Of a stretch of DNA of 64,000 nt, positions 39,401-50,358 are shown one piece after another. The DNA is taken from NCBI GenBank assembly GCA_013397845.1, contig VZTG01002908.1, positions 151,576 to 215,575 on the forward strand. Direction: 5' to 3'. The notes beneath the pieces were generated by a model. It saw only the letters and a program-made list of their open reading frames with translations. It was not told the origin of the DNA and did no database searches. How positions within the stretch are numbered: the stretch's first letter is position 1; every line of letters starts with the position of its first letter. This DNA is from Melanocharis versteri (lineage: Eukaryota > Chordata > Aves > Passeriformes > Melanocharitidae). A program made the translations under genes and the position numbers.

Positions 39401-40659
39401 AATAACGCCACGCGCAAGAAGTCACAGAAGGTGAAGGCAACAAACTGTCCTGGAAACTATGATAAAGCCAGTGGAATACTCAGCAGATCGCAATGAGTCA
39501 GGAAAATTATTTGGCAGTAATACTTTGAATAATCTCACTACAAGCAGACAACTTAATGACAAAGCTACAGCAGGTAACACAGAAGGTGGCAAAAATTTGA
39601 CTTCTGATGACAAAAAAAAAAAGGGGCCAGAGTTATAAAACTGTAAGCAAAACTCTACAATTCAAACATTACCTGCAAACTCAGGCAAAAAAAAAATGGA
39701 ACTAGATATGACAGAGCATGAGTAGCTGAGTACAACAGCTACATTCACTGTGACAGTCAACATCTTACGACTTTTTCACAAGTTTTCATTTAACAAAATT
39801 TTGTGTCTGCATGAGAGACAGACACAACATGCTCTCTGTATTTGTCAAAGGCTCAATTTGTCATTTTTCTCCTACCTAATTGGAATTTCCAGAGTAATCT
39901 GGTTTCCACTGTTATTTCATTTCCATCAAACTAAGTCCCCTGGGTAAACAGTAATCAACTGAGGCACCAGGAAGAAAAATTGTCCATACCTTAATTGTCA
40001 CAGAAGTTTAATGATGTTTTATAAGGAAAGAAACAGAACTTCAGAAATCAAAGGGAAATCTCTGGCTTATAAGGCAGCTATATAGAACTCCCCAAAGTTA
40101 ATTCTGTGTCCTGTTCACAAACACTGCTGGAGAACACACCGGCCTTTTTCAGATTAACCTTTCTGTCCTCCTCTCATTCTTCCGGGTATTGAGAGAAAGA
40201 GAAAACTGAGGAAGAGTGAGGAGGTACAACAGCAACTTAAGCCAACAAAACTGTGTAACACCTGAATAGCTAACAAAAATCCACTGAAAAGTTATGACAG
40301 GAGGTAGGTTGGAAGTTTACAGCCTCTGTGTCTCAGTAACATAAAAGACAACACAAGGTTTTGATTAATGTTTGGGTAACGTACAGGATGAGAATGGAAA
40401 GAACCTAAAGAACCTTACAAGCTTATTAACAGAGGAATAATTCTACTCAGTATTTAGACTGATGTCACACATGCATTTACAGGAAGAATTCCAAAGATAA
40501 AATACTGAATGACAATCCAATTCCATCTGACTGAATGAGTCAAGGATCCAATGGGAGGAAGAGTTCCTAATTAAGTGGGGGGTGGGAGAAACACCAGTTT
40601 AATGACAAGCTTCATTCTCCAACTTCTCCATTTCCCGTGTTTATGTAAACTTAGAGGAA

Positions 40660-41322
40660 CCTGAAGTTCAAGACCAAGTGCAACATCTTACACATGGGTC
40701 AGAGCAATCCCAAACACAAATACAGGCCAGGTGAAGGATGGAATGGGAGCAGCTCTGAGGAGAAGGACTTGGGGGTGTTGGGGCACAAGAAGCTCAATAT
40801 GACCTGGGCAATGTGCACTCACAGCCCAGAAAGCCAAACGTGTCCTGGGCTGTGTTCAAAGCTGTGTGGGCAGCAGGGTGAAGGAGGAGATTCTGTTCCC
40901 CCACTCTGCTCTGGTGACATCCCACCCACAGTGCTGTGTCCAGCCCTGGGGTCCCCAGAACTAGAAAGACACGGACCTGCTGGAGCAGGTCCACAGGAGA
41001 TCAAGAAAGGGACCAGATGGCCAGAACAACTCTGCCATGAAGATGGGCTGAGAGAGATGGGGTTGTTCAGCCCAGAGAAGAGAAGGCTCTGGGGAGACCT
41101 TAGAGCACCTTCCAGTTACATAAAGGGGACTTAGAAAAAAGCTGGAGAGGGACTTCTGACAAGGGCATGTAGAGACAGGACAAGGGGGAATGGCTTTAAG
41201 CTGGAAGAGGGTAGGTTTAGACGAGCTGCTAGGAAGAAAATCTTTACTGTGAAGGTGGTAAAGCACTTGAACAGGTTGCCCAGAGTTGTGGATGTCACAT
41301 TGTTGGAAGTGCTCAAGGCCAT
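40660..41322 (+). mobile_element. CR1 LINE fragment, antisense to USP9X, intron 1
   Basis: The copy is about 660 bp. The blocks run in CR1 order: a TGCAACATCTTACACATGGG stretch, AGGAGAAGGACTTGGGGGTG, CTCTGCTCTGGTGACATCCC, TTCAGCCCAGAGAAGAGAAG and a closing AACAGGTTGCCCAGAG. A 146-codon open stretch at 40694-41134 is a decayed piece of the CR1 ORF, not a host gene. The 3' tail is missing. Confidence 0.88.
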
Positions 41323-44300
41323 CCCCCTAAATGGTAAAATGCTTATACAGACCATGACTTGTAATTTTTTCCCAAGGCTCTTTGTATCATTTGTTTTTCA
41401 CCACACACAATTTTAAAGTAACTTCACTGAGCCATCTGACAATTTGACTAAGATACGAATAACGGAGGCATCTTAAAAAATAAGCTTTTAGTTCTGTTGA
41501 GAAATCCACTCTGAAATACAAACCCCATGTCCTGATGAAATAATATGAAGAAAACAGACTTCTCACTTCCATTTATCAAGAATCTATGCAAGAACAAGGC
41601 ACCTCAAACATGAACCTCATATTTACAAATGCAGCAAGGCAAAGAAAAAATCCAACTGATTATATGTGCCCTGTGAAAAGTTCTTGTCTGTAAAGCAGAC
41701 ACTTTCTTCTTCACAGCTAGAAAGTGTCTCCAAAGTATCCACCTAGCATCACCAATTCTGGGGAAACAGAACATTAGCTACTCAGTAGAGACAAGACAAC
41801 TCTCCTTGAAAGCAGATACTAACACCTGACCAAGCAGGCAAGTAGGAGCAAACTACAAAAATTTTAACAAAGTTTTCTTATTAAGAGAAAACCATCACAA
41901 AAATCATGAAAATATCCTAAGACAAAACAAACACTTCGGCAGCCTGTGTAAGAAGCAATGTTTTTTATACCTACAGAAATGTATCCCCAAAGTAACTTCT
42001 TCACAATTCCTATCAAAGGAAAAAACACTGCAACTGAACTGTTTAAAGGTCAACACGGTTGTTCAGGCTTCTCCCCCTCCCCTCCACGTCTGGAACAAAG
42101 TTCTAAGACAAGAACTTAAACTGACCATACACATTAGAGAAAGTGATTATGTCAAATGCATGGAATAAAGAATTCTACTGGACAGCTGCAATTTAGAACT
42201 TACACGACATACAATGATAAACTCATATTTAAAGTAAATTTTGCTGTTAGACTAACTGAAAGTAGAACTATAGGGTTAGTCTTCATTTTAAGTGTGAACT
42301 ACTACTTATTTATTGTATTTTCACACCCACAAAGAACTGCAGTGACTCATCCGCACTGCCAAATCCTCAAACTGTATTTCAGGTGTAGCACAGTGTAAGC
42401 ACACACTTGAAAGCACGAAGCAGGAAAGATTTTGATTCTCTGCTCTCAACTGTTGAGTTACTCACTGCTGGCCTAGATAATGTCCATAACCTGCACAACA
42501 CCTCAGCCTTCGGTGTGATACTTGTACCTGGGTAAATGTGACACACATAAACAAACAGTGCATTGAGTATCAGTCCAATTTCAACTCCAAAAAAATATGA
42601 TCTTCTGGAGTATCATCTAAGGATCAACCAACACACTGCACCTGAACCTCCAAATTAAACTCTTATATTGGCTCTTACTTGCCAACAATGAAACTAAACT
42701 AACCACTATCCTCCTCCAGCTGCCCCCAGGCAACATATCCAGAGTTTCACTGGTCCTAAATATTCATACCATTATCAGGAAAGTGATAGGAAATAAAAGG
42801 AACATTCATGACAGGATGAATTACCAAACCCTCCTTCATCTAGTCAAAAGTCTCAGAACGGTGCAGATAAGTGGAAAATTCCAGTCATACACCTGCTAAC
42901 CAGAGGCTGGGACTAATTGGGATTTTTTCATGGCTGAAGACACATTAGCTTATAGCAAGGTTTCACTACCACTGAACTCACCTTGCTGCATCCATTGTCA
43001 TATTCAAAAAAACAACCTCATTTTTCCAATCCTACACATGGAAGGAAAGGAAAGAAAATAATGGCTTCCCAAACGGCACAAGGGGAATTCATGTCTTCAG
43101 CTACATCTTCACTAGACATGTAACAAACTGCCAACCACAGCAACCTGGCTGAACTGCTACAAGAACATGAACTGTAAGAATTTTCAGGTTGTGTTCCTGT
43201 CTAATGACCAAAACTACCATGAAGACATCCCGACACAGCAAGAGCGCTACAAAGCACTTCAGAATCTGACATTACAACCTCATTCAAGGAAAAAAGTCAG
43301 TACTTCATCCTAGAAAAGTCCCACTGCATGAGTGTGTGCACACGTGTGTCTATATACACAGAAACCATTAGAATCATTCAAGGAAAAGCACCTGGGATTT
43401 TAAGGTCCCGCTGCAGATAATAAAACACTGTCTGAAAGACAGGTCAAGACATATGGAGAGCTGTGCAAAACTGGAGCCTGAAACTGTAGAACCAGCCACC
43501 TGAGTTCTATCTTCAAGCTTCAGAGGATTTATGTCACAATTCAAGATTAAAAAAAAAAAAAATCCTCACAGCTAAAGGATTCAGGAAAACACATTAAAAG
43601 AAAACATTAGAAATCATCAAACAATTAACATTCTATTCCTAAATCAGAAATCTACAAAGTCTAAAATATAGTTTAAACTATAGTTTAAGGTTTTAGTTTA
43701 TCAAAATTTTAGTATTTCACCAACTTATTCACCTAAAAATTAAGTTAAACAGATACATCCTTCTTATTTAACTTTCAAATTCATAGACTTCTCCATCCAT
43801 GAATTGGAGTTGAAATTTACTAAAAAAACACACTGAGGCACACTATTGTTAAAACAACAGAAAAACAGAAACCATAAACAACTCAAGGCTCATTTACCAA
43901 GATGCCAGTATGTTTTGACAACACCGTTCACTCTTATCTTACATTAAAAAAAGAGACTCTTCTTCCCCCCACTGTCAAATTTATTTCTGGACAAGAAAAC
44001 TGAAGTTCCACCCACAGCCAACACAGGCCTGTCCCCACTATCCCACACCACAGTATCAGCAAGGACACTGTCCTCCAACCAAAAACGCCTCTCCGGTAAC
44101 AGAGAGATCATAACTGACGCACATCGGTACTGATTTTTCTTACTGAACACATTTCTAAACAATCTATTTTTCCTTCTTTCACTATTTCATGTTGTTACAG
44201 CTAAGACCACCCTAACACAAAACCAAACCTTTTCCTCTTCTCACACCTAGTCCTGCTGAAGCTCGAGAAAAGGTTAAGCTGCAATTACATGACTTAAGGA

Positions 44301-46720
44301 CTGAACCTTATGGAATTTGAAACATACATTTTTCTGTCATTCCATGTTGCCATTCAACTGTTACAAAAAAGTGCTACTTGTCTTAAAGGCTCTTCAAGGG
44401 ACAATTTCCTATTACTTGAGTTTTGGGTATTTCACACAAAAGCATAATCAAAAGACAACCCTGAAATTCCCTCCACATACTTTTTGTTACTTTGAAGCAC
44501 TCGTCTGAACACTTCTGTTAAAAAAAAAAGAAGTCTTCTGCAATTTATAGCAGAGAGGATATGAGGAAATTCATGCGACAAGGATGTCTTGCCTTCAATA
44601 CAGTCTTCAACCCCAGCTTAAAAACAGAATTTGGAAAAAAAGCACATCTCTAAGGAATGATGCAATGTGGAATTCCCCTCTTCTGAGTAAATCCACAGCT
44701 AAATGCTAACTACCAAACCATAGGATCTGCTGAAATGTCCATGCAAAGATCTAAACGCAAGAAAATCATTTTTCTGTTGGCAGTTACATGTGAAGGAAAA
44801 CTAAGTCACTAAACAGGGTTACATAGTGGTTTTGTAAGCAGATCAAGGATGCTACAAACAAAAGCTTCCCACAGTAACATTCTTGATAGTTACCCATCAC
44901 TTCTAAGCAGTCTTCAATTTGACTTCATGAAAAAGAGCTGATAATACCAGAGTTCAAAATACTACTAGATCTTAAATCTACAACCCATGGATCCCCTTCA
45001 GAGCTGTACTAACCCAAAGTTAACCTAAAGCAAGTAATCATTCTCATAGTCAATAATACCTAATCCTTCAAGAAAATCATACATCAACCATGTTCTTTTA
45101 AAAAGCAGGATTGGGAACATACCTGTGTCCCAGTGGTTTTCATTCCCAGCATTATAATTTTTATTTGAAAACACGTCAACAGCTGGCAACCAAAAAGCCT
45201 TAATAATAAGCAGACTGAATTCAACTCTCAAATAAAATGAGTAACTAATGGCTTCTTATAAAACAAAGCAAATATTAGAAAATTAACAACAGCAAATGCA
45301 AAAGAAACTGGTTGTGCTGTTAAGCTCCCTTAAGAAAAAAAAATACAAAAACCAAAGGAGAAGCAAAATTATTTAATATTAAGTCACAACTGGCTACTTT
45401 AGGACCTTATTTACTTTCCTCCTACCCTCTATAGTGAGGACAGTTATTAACAGCTCTCCTGTAATGTTACCAACACTCCATTTTAAATTACTTCACCAAC
45501 CCAGACCTACAGAATGTGCTCAATGCACCAATGGGCTCAGGTGGACACTGTAATGTATCAGAAAGGCAGCAGTTGACATTTTGAGGGTACAAAGTAATGA
45601 CAGAACAGCTTTCTGCCCCTGTCTATCTACTGAAGACTCTGAACAAAATATCTAAATCCCCAAGTGCAGAGGAAACCTCTGTTAACCATACTCTCAAGTC
45701 ATGTTCTAGCCTTAAGCATAAGAGAGCCAGCCAATACAACGTAACTGTTCTGAAAAGGGAACTCATAATGAATTACGGTTTCATAATAACAGTGTGAGAA
45801 CTTTCAGATGTTCCTAGATTAGTAAGAGAAGAAAAACTAGATTTAATACATGGAAAAAAGTCACTGTGTTTTTCTAACACATGAATCTCAAGTAGCTCAA
45901 ACTTCTCAGATAGAAAAATTCAAGTCTCACTGCATGCAAGTATGTGCTTATAGAAGACCCTCTTTCCCTCCTTTGCCTCTGCTATGGAATATCAGAACAA
46001 TGCTCAGTTATGTTAAAAATAAAAGTAATTTTGTGTATTTACAGATCACAGATATCACGAGTGATATAAGACAAGTCTAGAGGAACAGCACACAACACTG
46101 CCAGCTTTGCAAAAGACAAGGACTACAACGAAAGACAGACATTACCAAACTGTGCTCCCAAAACATACCCTGAAGTACAGATTTAAACTTAGAATTCTGA
46201 ATTAAACAGGGGTGATCTGGATAGTAAAACTGGGTGCAGCCACACAGAGGTTGAAGAGAAGACACATCCACATAAGAAAAACTTAAGATACCTGCGCAAG
46301 AGAAACCATGTCCACGTGTTCAGATTACTATTAACGCTCACACCCAGCTCACAGCTGTCTACAGGACACAAAAGCCTTCACATTTACAACTTTTCAAATG
46401 AACACAAAATCCAGCAGATTCTTACATCTCCAGACAACCACTTCACACTGGTCTCTGCAACTGCTGGATAAGCAAGGCTCTTGTGATTACAAGAGGAAGA
46501 ATTAAAGTAAGTGCTATAGTTTCAAGTGCTTTGCAGGGTTTGGATTGTCTTTAAAGAAAATAAAATCCTGCTTTAAGTTAAAAACAGTAAGGGACACCTT
46601 TGATTCATTTACTTCACAAATGAGGCTATCCTGATCTGGATGTTTTCAAAATATACCTGTTTTTGATCTCTTAGAACAGATAAAACAGCATTTCTTTTTT
46701 TTAAAAAAAGTGAGTTAATA

Positions 46721-46758
46721 CATACACACACACACATATATTTATATACACATACACA
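46721..46758. repeat. Compound (CA)n/(TA)n microsatellite
   Basis: A CA run of about seven units is followed by TATA and more CA, in intron 1. Confidence 0.85.
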
Positions 46759-47770
46759 GATGTATCTCTACACTCAGAGTACTGCCTAACACAAAAGTAC
46801 TTTCCATTTAAATATCTGAAATAAGTTCTGAACTTGTCTAAACCAGAGCAGGAAGGGCAGAAATACTTTCCATGGAATTTAATATATTTTCAATATACAC
46901 CTGACAGAAACAGAACTTCAAAGCCATTTAAAAATAAACTGTTCAAACTAATAAATAAATGAACTCCTATCCATTCTTACCCAAGGCTGTATTCATCTTG
47001 GAAAGTCCTAAACTAATTTTAATTTCAAATACAGGATGTATTGGAACAAAGGTATTACAGGTACCTTTATTTTCTCAGAAGTCTAATTTTGCAAAATAGA
47101 CTAATCACTATTTTAGTTTATTTAGAGTCTCTAATCTACAAATTTCAGCTTATTAATAAAATGCATAAACCTAAAAGTGTGCCTTTAGAACACAGAGCAG
47201 TTGCACCGCTCTGTTTCTGAGTACAAAGGCACCACAATGTGGGGAATAAAATGTTTATGTAAGGGTGACAGTGTTCCACAGAGACAGAAAACAGTTTTGC
47301 TACCAGTGTCCTTATTGATTACCACCTCCAGATGCAGTCTTCCTGTCAATTTCATGGGCAGAGGAATTGCCACAAAGGCAAATTCTGCAAGACATGAAGC
47401 AGCAGCCAGGCAAGATTAAGACAGACGCTTCCCAAAAGAAACACCCTGAAGACAAACTACACAAAAGAAAAGTGCAAGACCCACTGGAGAGGAAAAAGTT
47501 ACTATGATACAATCTTACATTTATTTCTGGTTAATTCCCTCCCCATAAACACGCTGATAATTTGAGTTTCTTCCATTGCAGCTTTATGATTACGTTTCTG
47601 GGTTTTGTACACAGCTATCATTAAGCATCACTGTTTTCCAGGGTATTGCAACAGAATAATCTATACATGTATTTTATATGCCTCCCTGAAATTCTTGGTA
47701 TCAGCTACTGTAGCTTGTTGGTTCAAAGAACAAACATTACTTCAACTCCAAGAATCAGAAGCATTATTTT

Positions 47771-47817
47771 AGAAAACAAAACAAAAAAAGCCCAAGCAAG
47801 CAAACAAACAAACAAAC
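47771..47817. repeat. (CAAA)n-like simple repeat
   Basis: An A-rich stretch includes four perfect CAAA units at its high end. It lies in intron 1. Confidence 0.75.
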
Positions 47818-49763
47818 TCCTCGTGTATGACTTGGGTTTTGCTGAAATAAATATGCAACTTGATCAGCAATATTTTTGGTGGGGAGGCCCGACAATTTCT
47901 CAAGTAAAACATGAAAAAAATATTCCCAAGTACAATATTAATAAGAAAGTTAGCTGCCTACAGTTTTCAGTCACCCATAAATCTTTCTTACCAGGGACAC
48001 TGTTCCTATTCCCTAATCAATAAAGGTCAATCCTCCAAACACCCATTAATAGCCCCCTTCCTAAACGTAACAATTTTACCACCCATTTGTCAGGCATCTG
48101 AGAAGCTGCTGAAAAACACAGGTTACGTGGTCTGTCTGTCACAGCAAGTGTTGCCACAAGTATACTGAAGAATGCATAATAGTATCTCAATTCAACAACT
48201 TTTTATAAAAATACAGGCCCCAGTTCTGCAAGTAGGTCAGCAAAAGCAGGTCTCGTGCTGGCTTTGAGCCTGAGACTTCAGAGGGTCTTGGGGCCGATAC
48301 AAATGTCCAGTGATACGAACACAGCTGCAGAACTGCAAATATAAACCGAGTTGTACAGATAACACGAAAACAGCTGAGACAGACACAATATGTCTGCAGT
48401 GAGCCTGGCAGTCCTTTGAACATTTAATTAGAACAATTCTTTTCTTAAAGGTTCTTTTTTTCCTGTACGGTTGCGAGCTACTGCAAATCTTCAAAATACC
48501 TAACTGTACTTCTGAAGGAGCAACCTGAAAATTAAATATGGCATCTTAAAAACTACCCCAACATTTTTGGATGCTTCTACAGGAAAAAAATCACTTAAGA
48601 ACAAAATAAATAATATTCAAAACCTATTTCCACTGTATACAAACAAAGCTGCACAAAGTGGGACGGCACATGTTAACACAGTGGTAACTAACACACAAAA
48701 ACCCCAACAACCCATCCAACTGGTGAAATCCCGTTTTCTCGAGGACAATAACAGAGTATCTTCGGCCAAACTACACGCAACTACCCCTGCCGCACACGTC
48801 GGGCAAGGGAAGAGGGCTGTACTGCCTAAAATAAATCGCTACAGACAAGCCTGAAGACACAACTCCGAGGAGAAGCGGCGCGGTGAACTAGAGGAATTAG
48901 ATGAAAAAGACACGAACGTCTTTCGTACATGGAAGCCGGGCCGCTGGAAGCCGAGGCCAGAGGAGTGGCCTACGTGTTAACAGTGTTTACAGCGGGTGTG
49001 AACGAGCTGGTGCTGGTGGATTTCATTGAGACCGTCGGGAAAGCGCCTCGGCAGGGCCTGATTTCCAGGCGTCGCCCGGGCCTACGCGGCCCCAATCACT
49101 CCACCTCAGTAATGGCGTTCGGGGCGAAGGGAAGCGAGACCCAGGCGAGGCGATGCCGGTGCAGCGCCGCGGGGACGCACCGGGCCCTCCTCACCGGGGG
49201 GGCCCGGCCAGAGGGGCCCCGGCGGGGCGGCCAGAGCCCTCCGAGGGCGCCGGGCGCTCCCCCCCGCCGGCAGCCGGGGATGAGGAGCCGTCAGCCATTT
49301 TCCCTCGCCCTCCAAAACACGGCGGTGCGGGGCCGACACGCCGGGACTGCGAGGGAGGCGCTGCCGCCGCCTCACGCCCCGTGGGTCCCGGGGAGCTCCG
49401 TCCTCCCCCCCAGCCGCGCCCCGGCCCGCGGAGCCCCATCCCCGGGGAGCACAAACAGCTGCCCGGCCCCGCCCGGGCACCGCTCCGCACTCACCCCCGC
49501 ACCGCTTCCCCTCGTCCCGCGGCGGCTGCTGCGGCGGCCCGGACCCCTCCTGGGCGCTGCCTCATGCCCGGCGGCCGGCGGGGCACGGTCTCATGCCAGG
49601 CCGCGGCTCTGAGGGGGCGGCTCCGCTTCCCCCGGTTCCCACTCGGTTGCGCTGCGGCGGGAAGCAGGAGGGCAAATCCGGCGCCGCTGCCCGCGCTCCG
49701 GGTGCCGGCCCTGAGCGCTTCTCTCTCTCTGGGGCGTTTTTCCTGCGTCACCAGCTGCTGCCC

Positions 49764-49781
49764 GGCGGCGGCGGCGGCGGC
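49764..49781. repeat. (GGC)6 trinucleotide run
   Basis: Six perfect GGC units lie in the CpG island; on the minus strand they read GCC and probably lie in the untranslated first exon. The run is short and likely variable in length between individuals. Confidence 0.85.
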
Positions 49782-49857
49782 CCTGCCTGGGCTCGGGCTG
49801 GGGCTGGGCCGGGGCCTGCGCGCTCCGCTCCGCCCCGTCCGGGCACCGGGCGCACGC

Positions 49858-49888
49858 NNNNNNNNNNNNNNNNNNNNNNNNNNNNNNN
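49858..49888. other. Assembly gap of 31 N
   Basis: A run of N lies inside the GC-rich island, close to the likely transcription start. True length and content are unknown. Any reading across it is meaningless. Confidence 1.
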
Positions 49889-49962
49889 CTTCGCGTCGGT
49901 TGGGCGCGCGCGCGCTCTCCATTGTGGCCCGCGCCGCCGGGCGCGCGCCGGGGCCCGGATGA

Positions 49963-49970
49963 TGACGTCA
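49963..49970. promoter_or_regulatory. Cyclic-AMP response element (TGACGTCA), copy 1
   Basis: This is a perfect 8-bp palindromic CRE, the binding site of CREB/ATF proteins. It lies at the upstream edge of the inferred USP9X first exon. Binding is inferred from the motif. Confidence 0.7.
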
Positions 49971-49985
49971 GGGCGGTGACGGCGA

Positions 49986-49993
49986 TGACGTCA
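49986..49993. promoter_or_regulatory. Cyclic-AMP response element (TGACGTCA), copy 2
   Basis: This is a second perfect CRE, 23 bp from the first by start position, or about two helical turns. The bases before each are similar (GATGACGTCA in both). Confidence 0.7.
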
Positions 49994-50070
49994 GCGCGGC
50001 CGCCTCCCGCCGCGCTGGGGACGCGACGGGACCGGGACCGGGATGGGGCCGCGGTGGGAGCGCGGGGTGC

Positions 50071-50091
50071 GGGCAGTGGGCAGTGGGCAGT
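50071..50091. repeat. Three tandem copies of a GGGCAGT heptamer
   Basis: Three perfect 7-bp units are followed by a partial one, at the outer flank of the CpG island, 78 bp beyond the second CRE. Confidence 0.85.
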
Positions 50092-50294
50092 GGCGGCGGC
50101 TCCGTCCCTCGCCGCCCGCAGAACCGGCACCCGGTTCGGGCACACCGGCGCTTTTTAAAAGCCAGACGGACCTTTTGTTCCTCTTACGCGCTCCCCGGGG
50201 CAGCGGCCACAGCGCCGAGCCTGGCAGAGCTCAGGGTGCGCTTGGACAACGCGCTCAGGGCACGTGGGGTGACTCTTGGGGCGTCCTGCGCAGG

Positions 50295-50358
50295 GCCAGG
50301 AGCTGGGCTCGGTGATCTCCATGGGTCCCTTCCAACTCTGAATGTTCTGTGATTCTTT
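50295..50358 (+). mobile_element. CR1 LINE 3' end fragment
   Basis: The stretch resembles the conserved CR1 tail, including GGGTCCCTTCCAACTCTGAA and the terminal TCTGTGATTCTTTG repeat motif. It lies only about 300 bp from the CREs. It is a typical severely 5'-truncated copy pointing away from USP9X. Confidence 0.75.

Larger units (their letters stand above)
25727..49494 (-). other. USP9X: USP9X intron 1 (lower bound of length)
   Basis: About 23.8 kb separate exon 2 from the inferred exon 1. It contains CR1 fragments at 28992, 32091, 35412 and 40660 and a few simple repeats. The remainder is AT-rich and I see no gene in it. A GC-richer patch at 27320-27700 and another at 30030-30230 are unassigned. 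The part above about 48870 belongs to the CpG island. Confidence 0.8.
49495..49920 (-). other. USP9X: Probable untranslated USP9X exon 1
   Basis: Exon 2 begins with a strong acceptor and has no promoter-like sequence above it, so an upstream non-coding exon is required. The CpG island is the obvious place. A consensus donor (GTGAGT on the minus strand) sits just below 49495. A second candidate, GTGAGG just below 49195, would make the exon longer. The upper edge is a guess placed below the CREs. The exon would contain a (GGC)6 run at 49764-49781 and the assembly gap. Confidence 0.4.
48870..50230. promoter_or_regulatory. CpG island over the USP9X promoter
   Basis: The base composition changes abruptly from AT-rich to very GC-rich with frequent CG pairs, then falls back after about 50230. 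The minus-strand gene points away from it toward lower coordinates, as expected for a housekeeping promoter. It contains GC boxes (for example GGGCGG at 49971-49976), two CREs, and a CCATTTT (YY1-like) site near 49295. CpG-island promoters often fire in both directions, but I see no supported gene on the other side. Confidence 0.85.

Noticed and set aside
43667..43682. Perfect 16-bp AT-rich palindrome TATAGTTTAAACTATA
   Set aside because: Such palindromes are common in AT-rich DNA, and nothing around it suggests a function.
48929..49962. Several long overlapping frames on both strands in the CpG island (up to 269 codons)
   Set aside because: They exist because GC-rich DNA has few stop codons; the products are Pro/Arg/Gly/Ala-rich without domains. 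Some run through the N gap.
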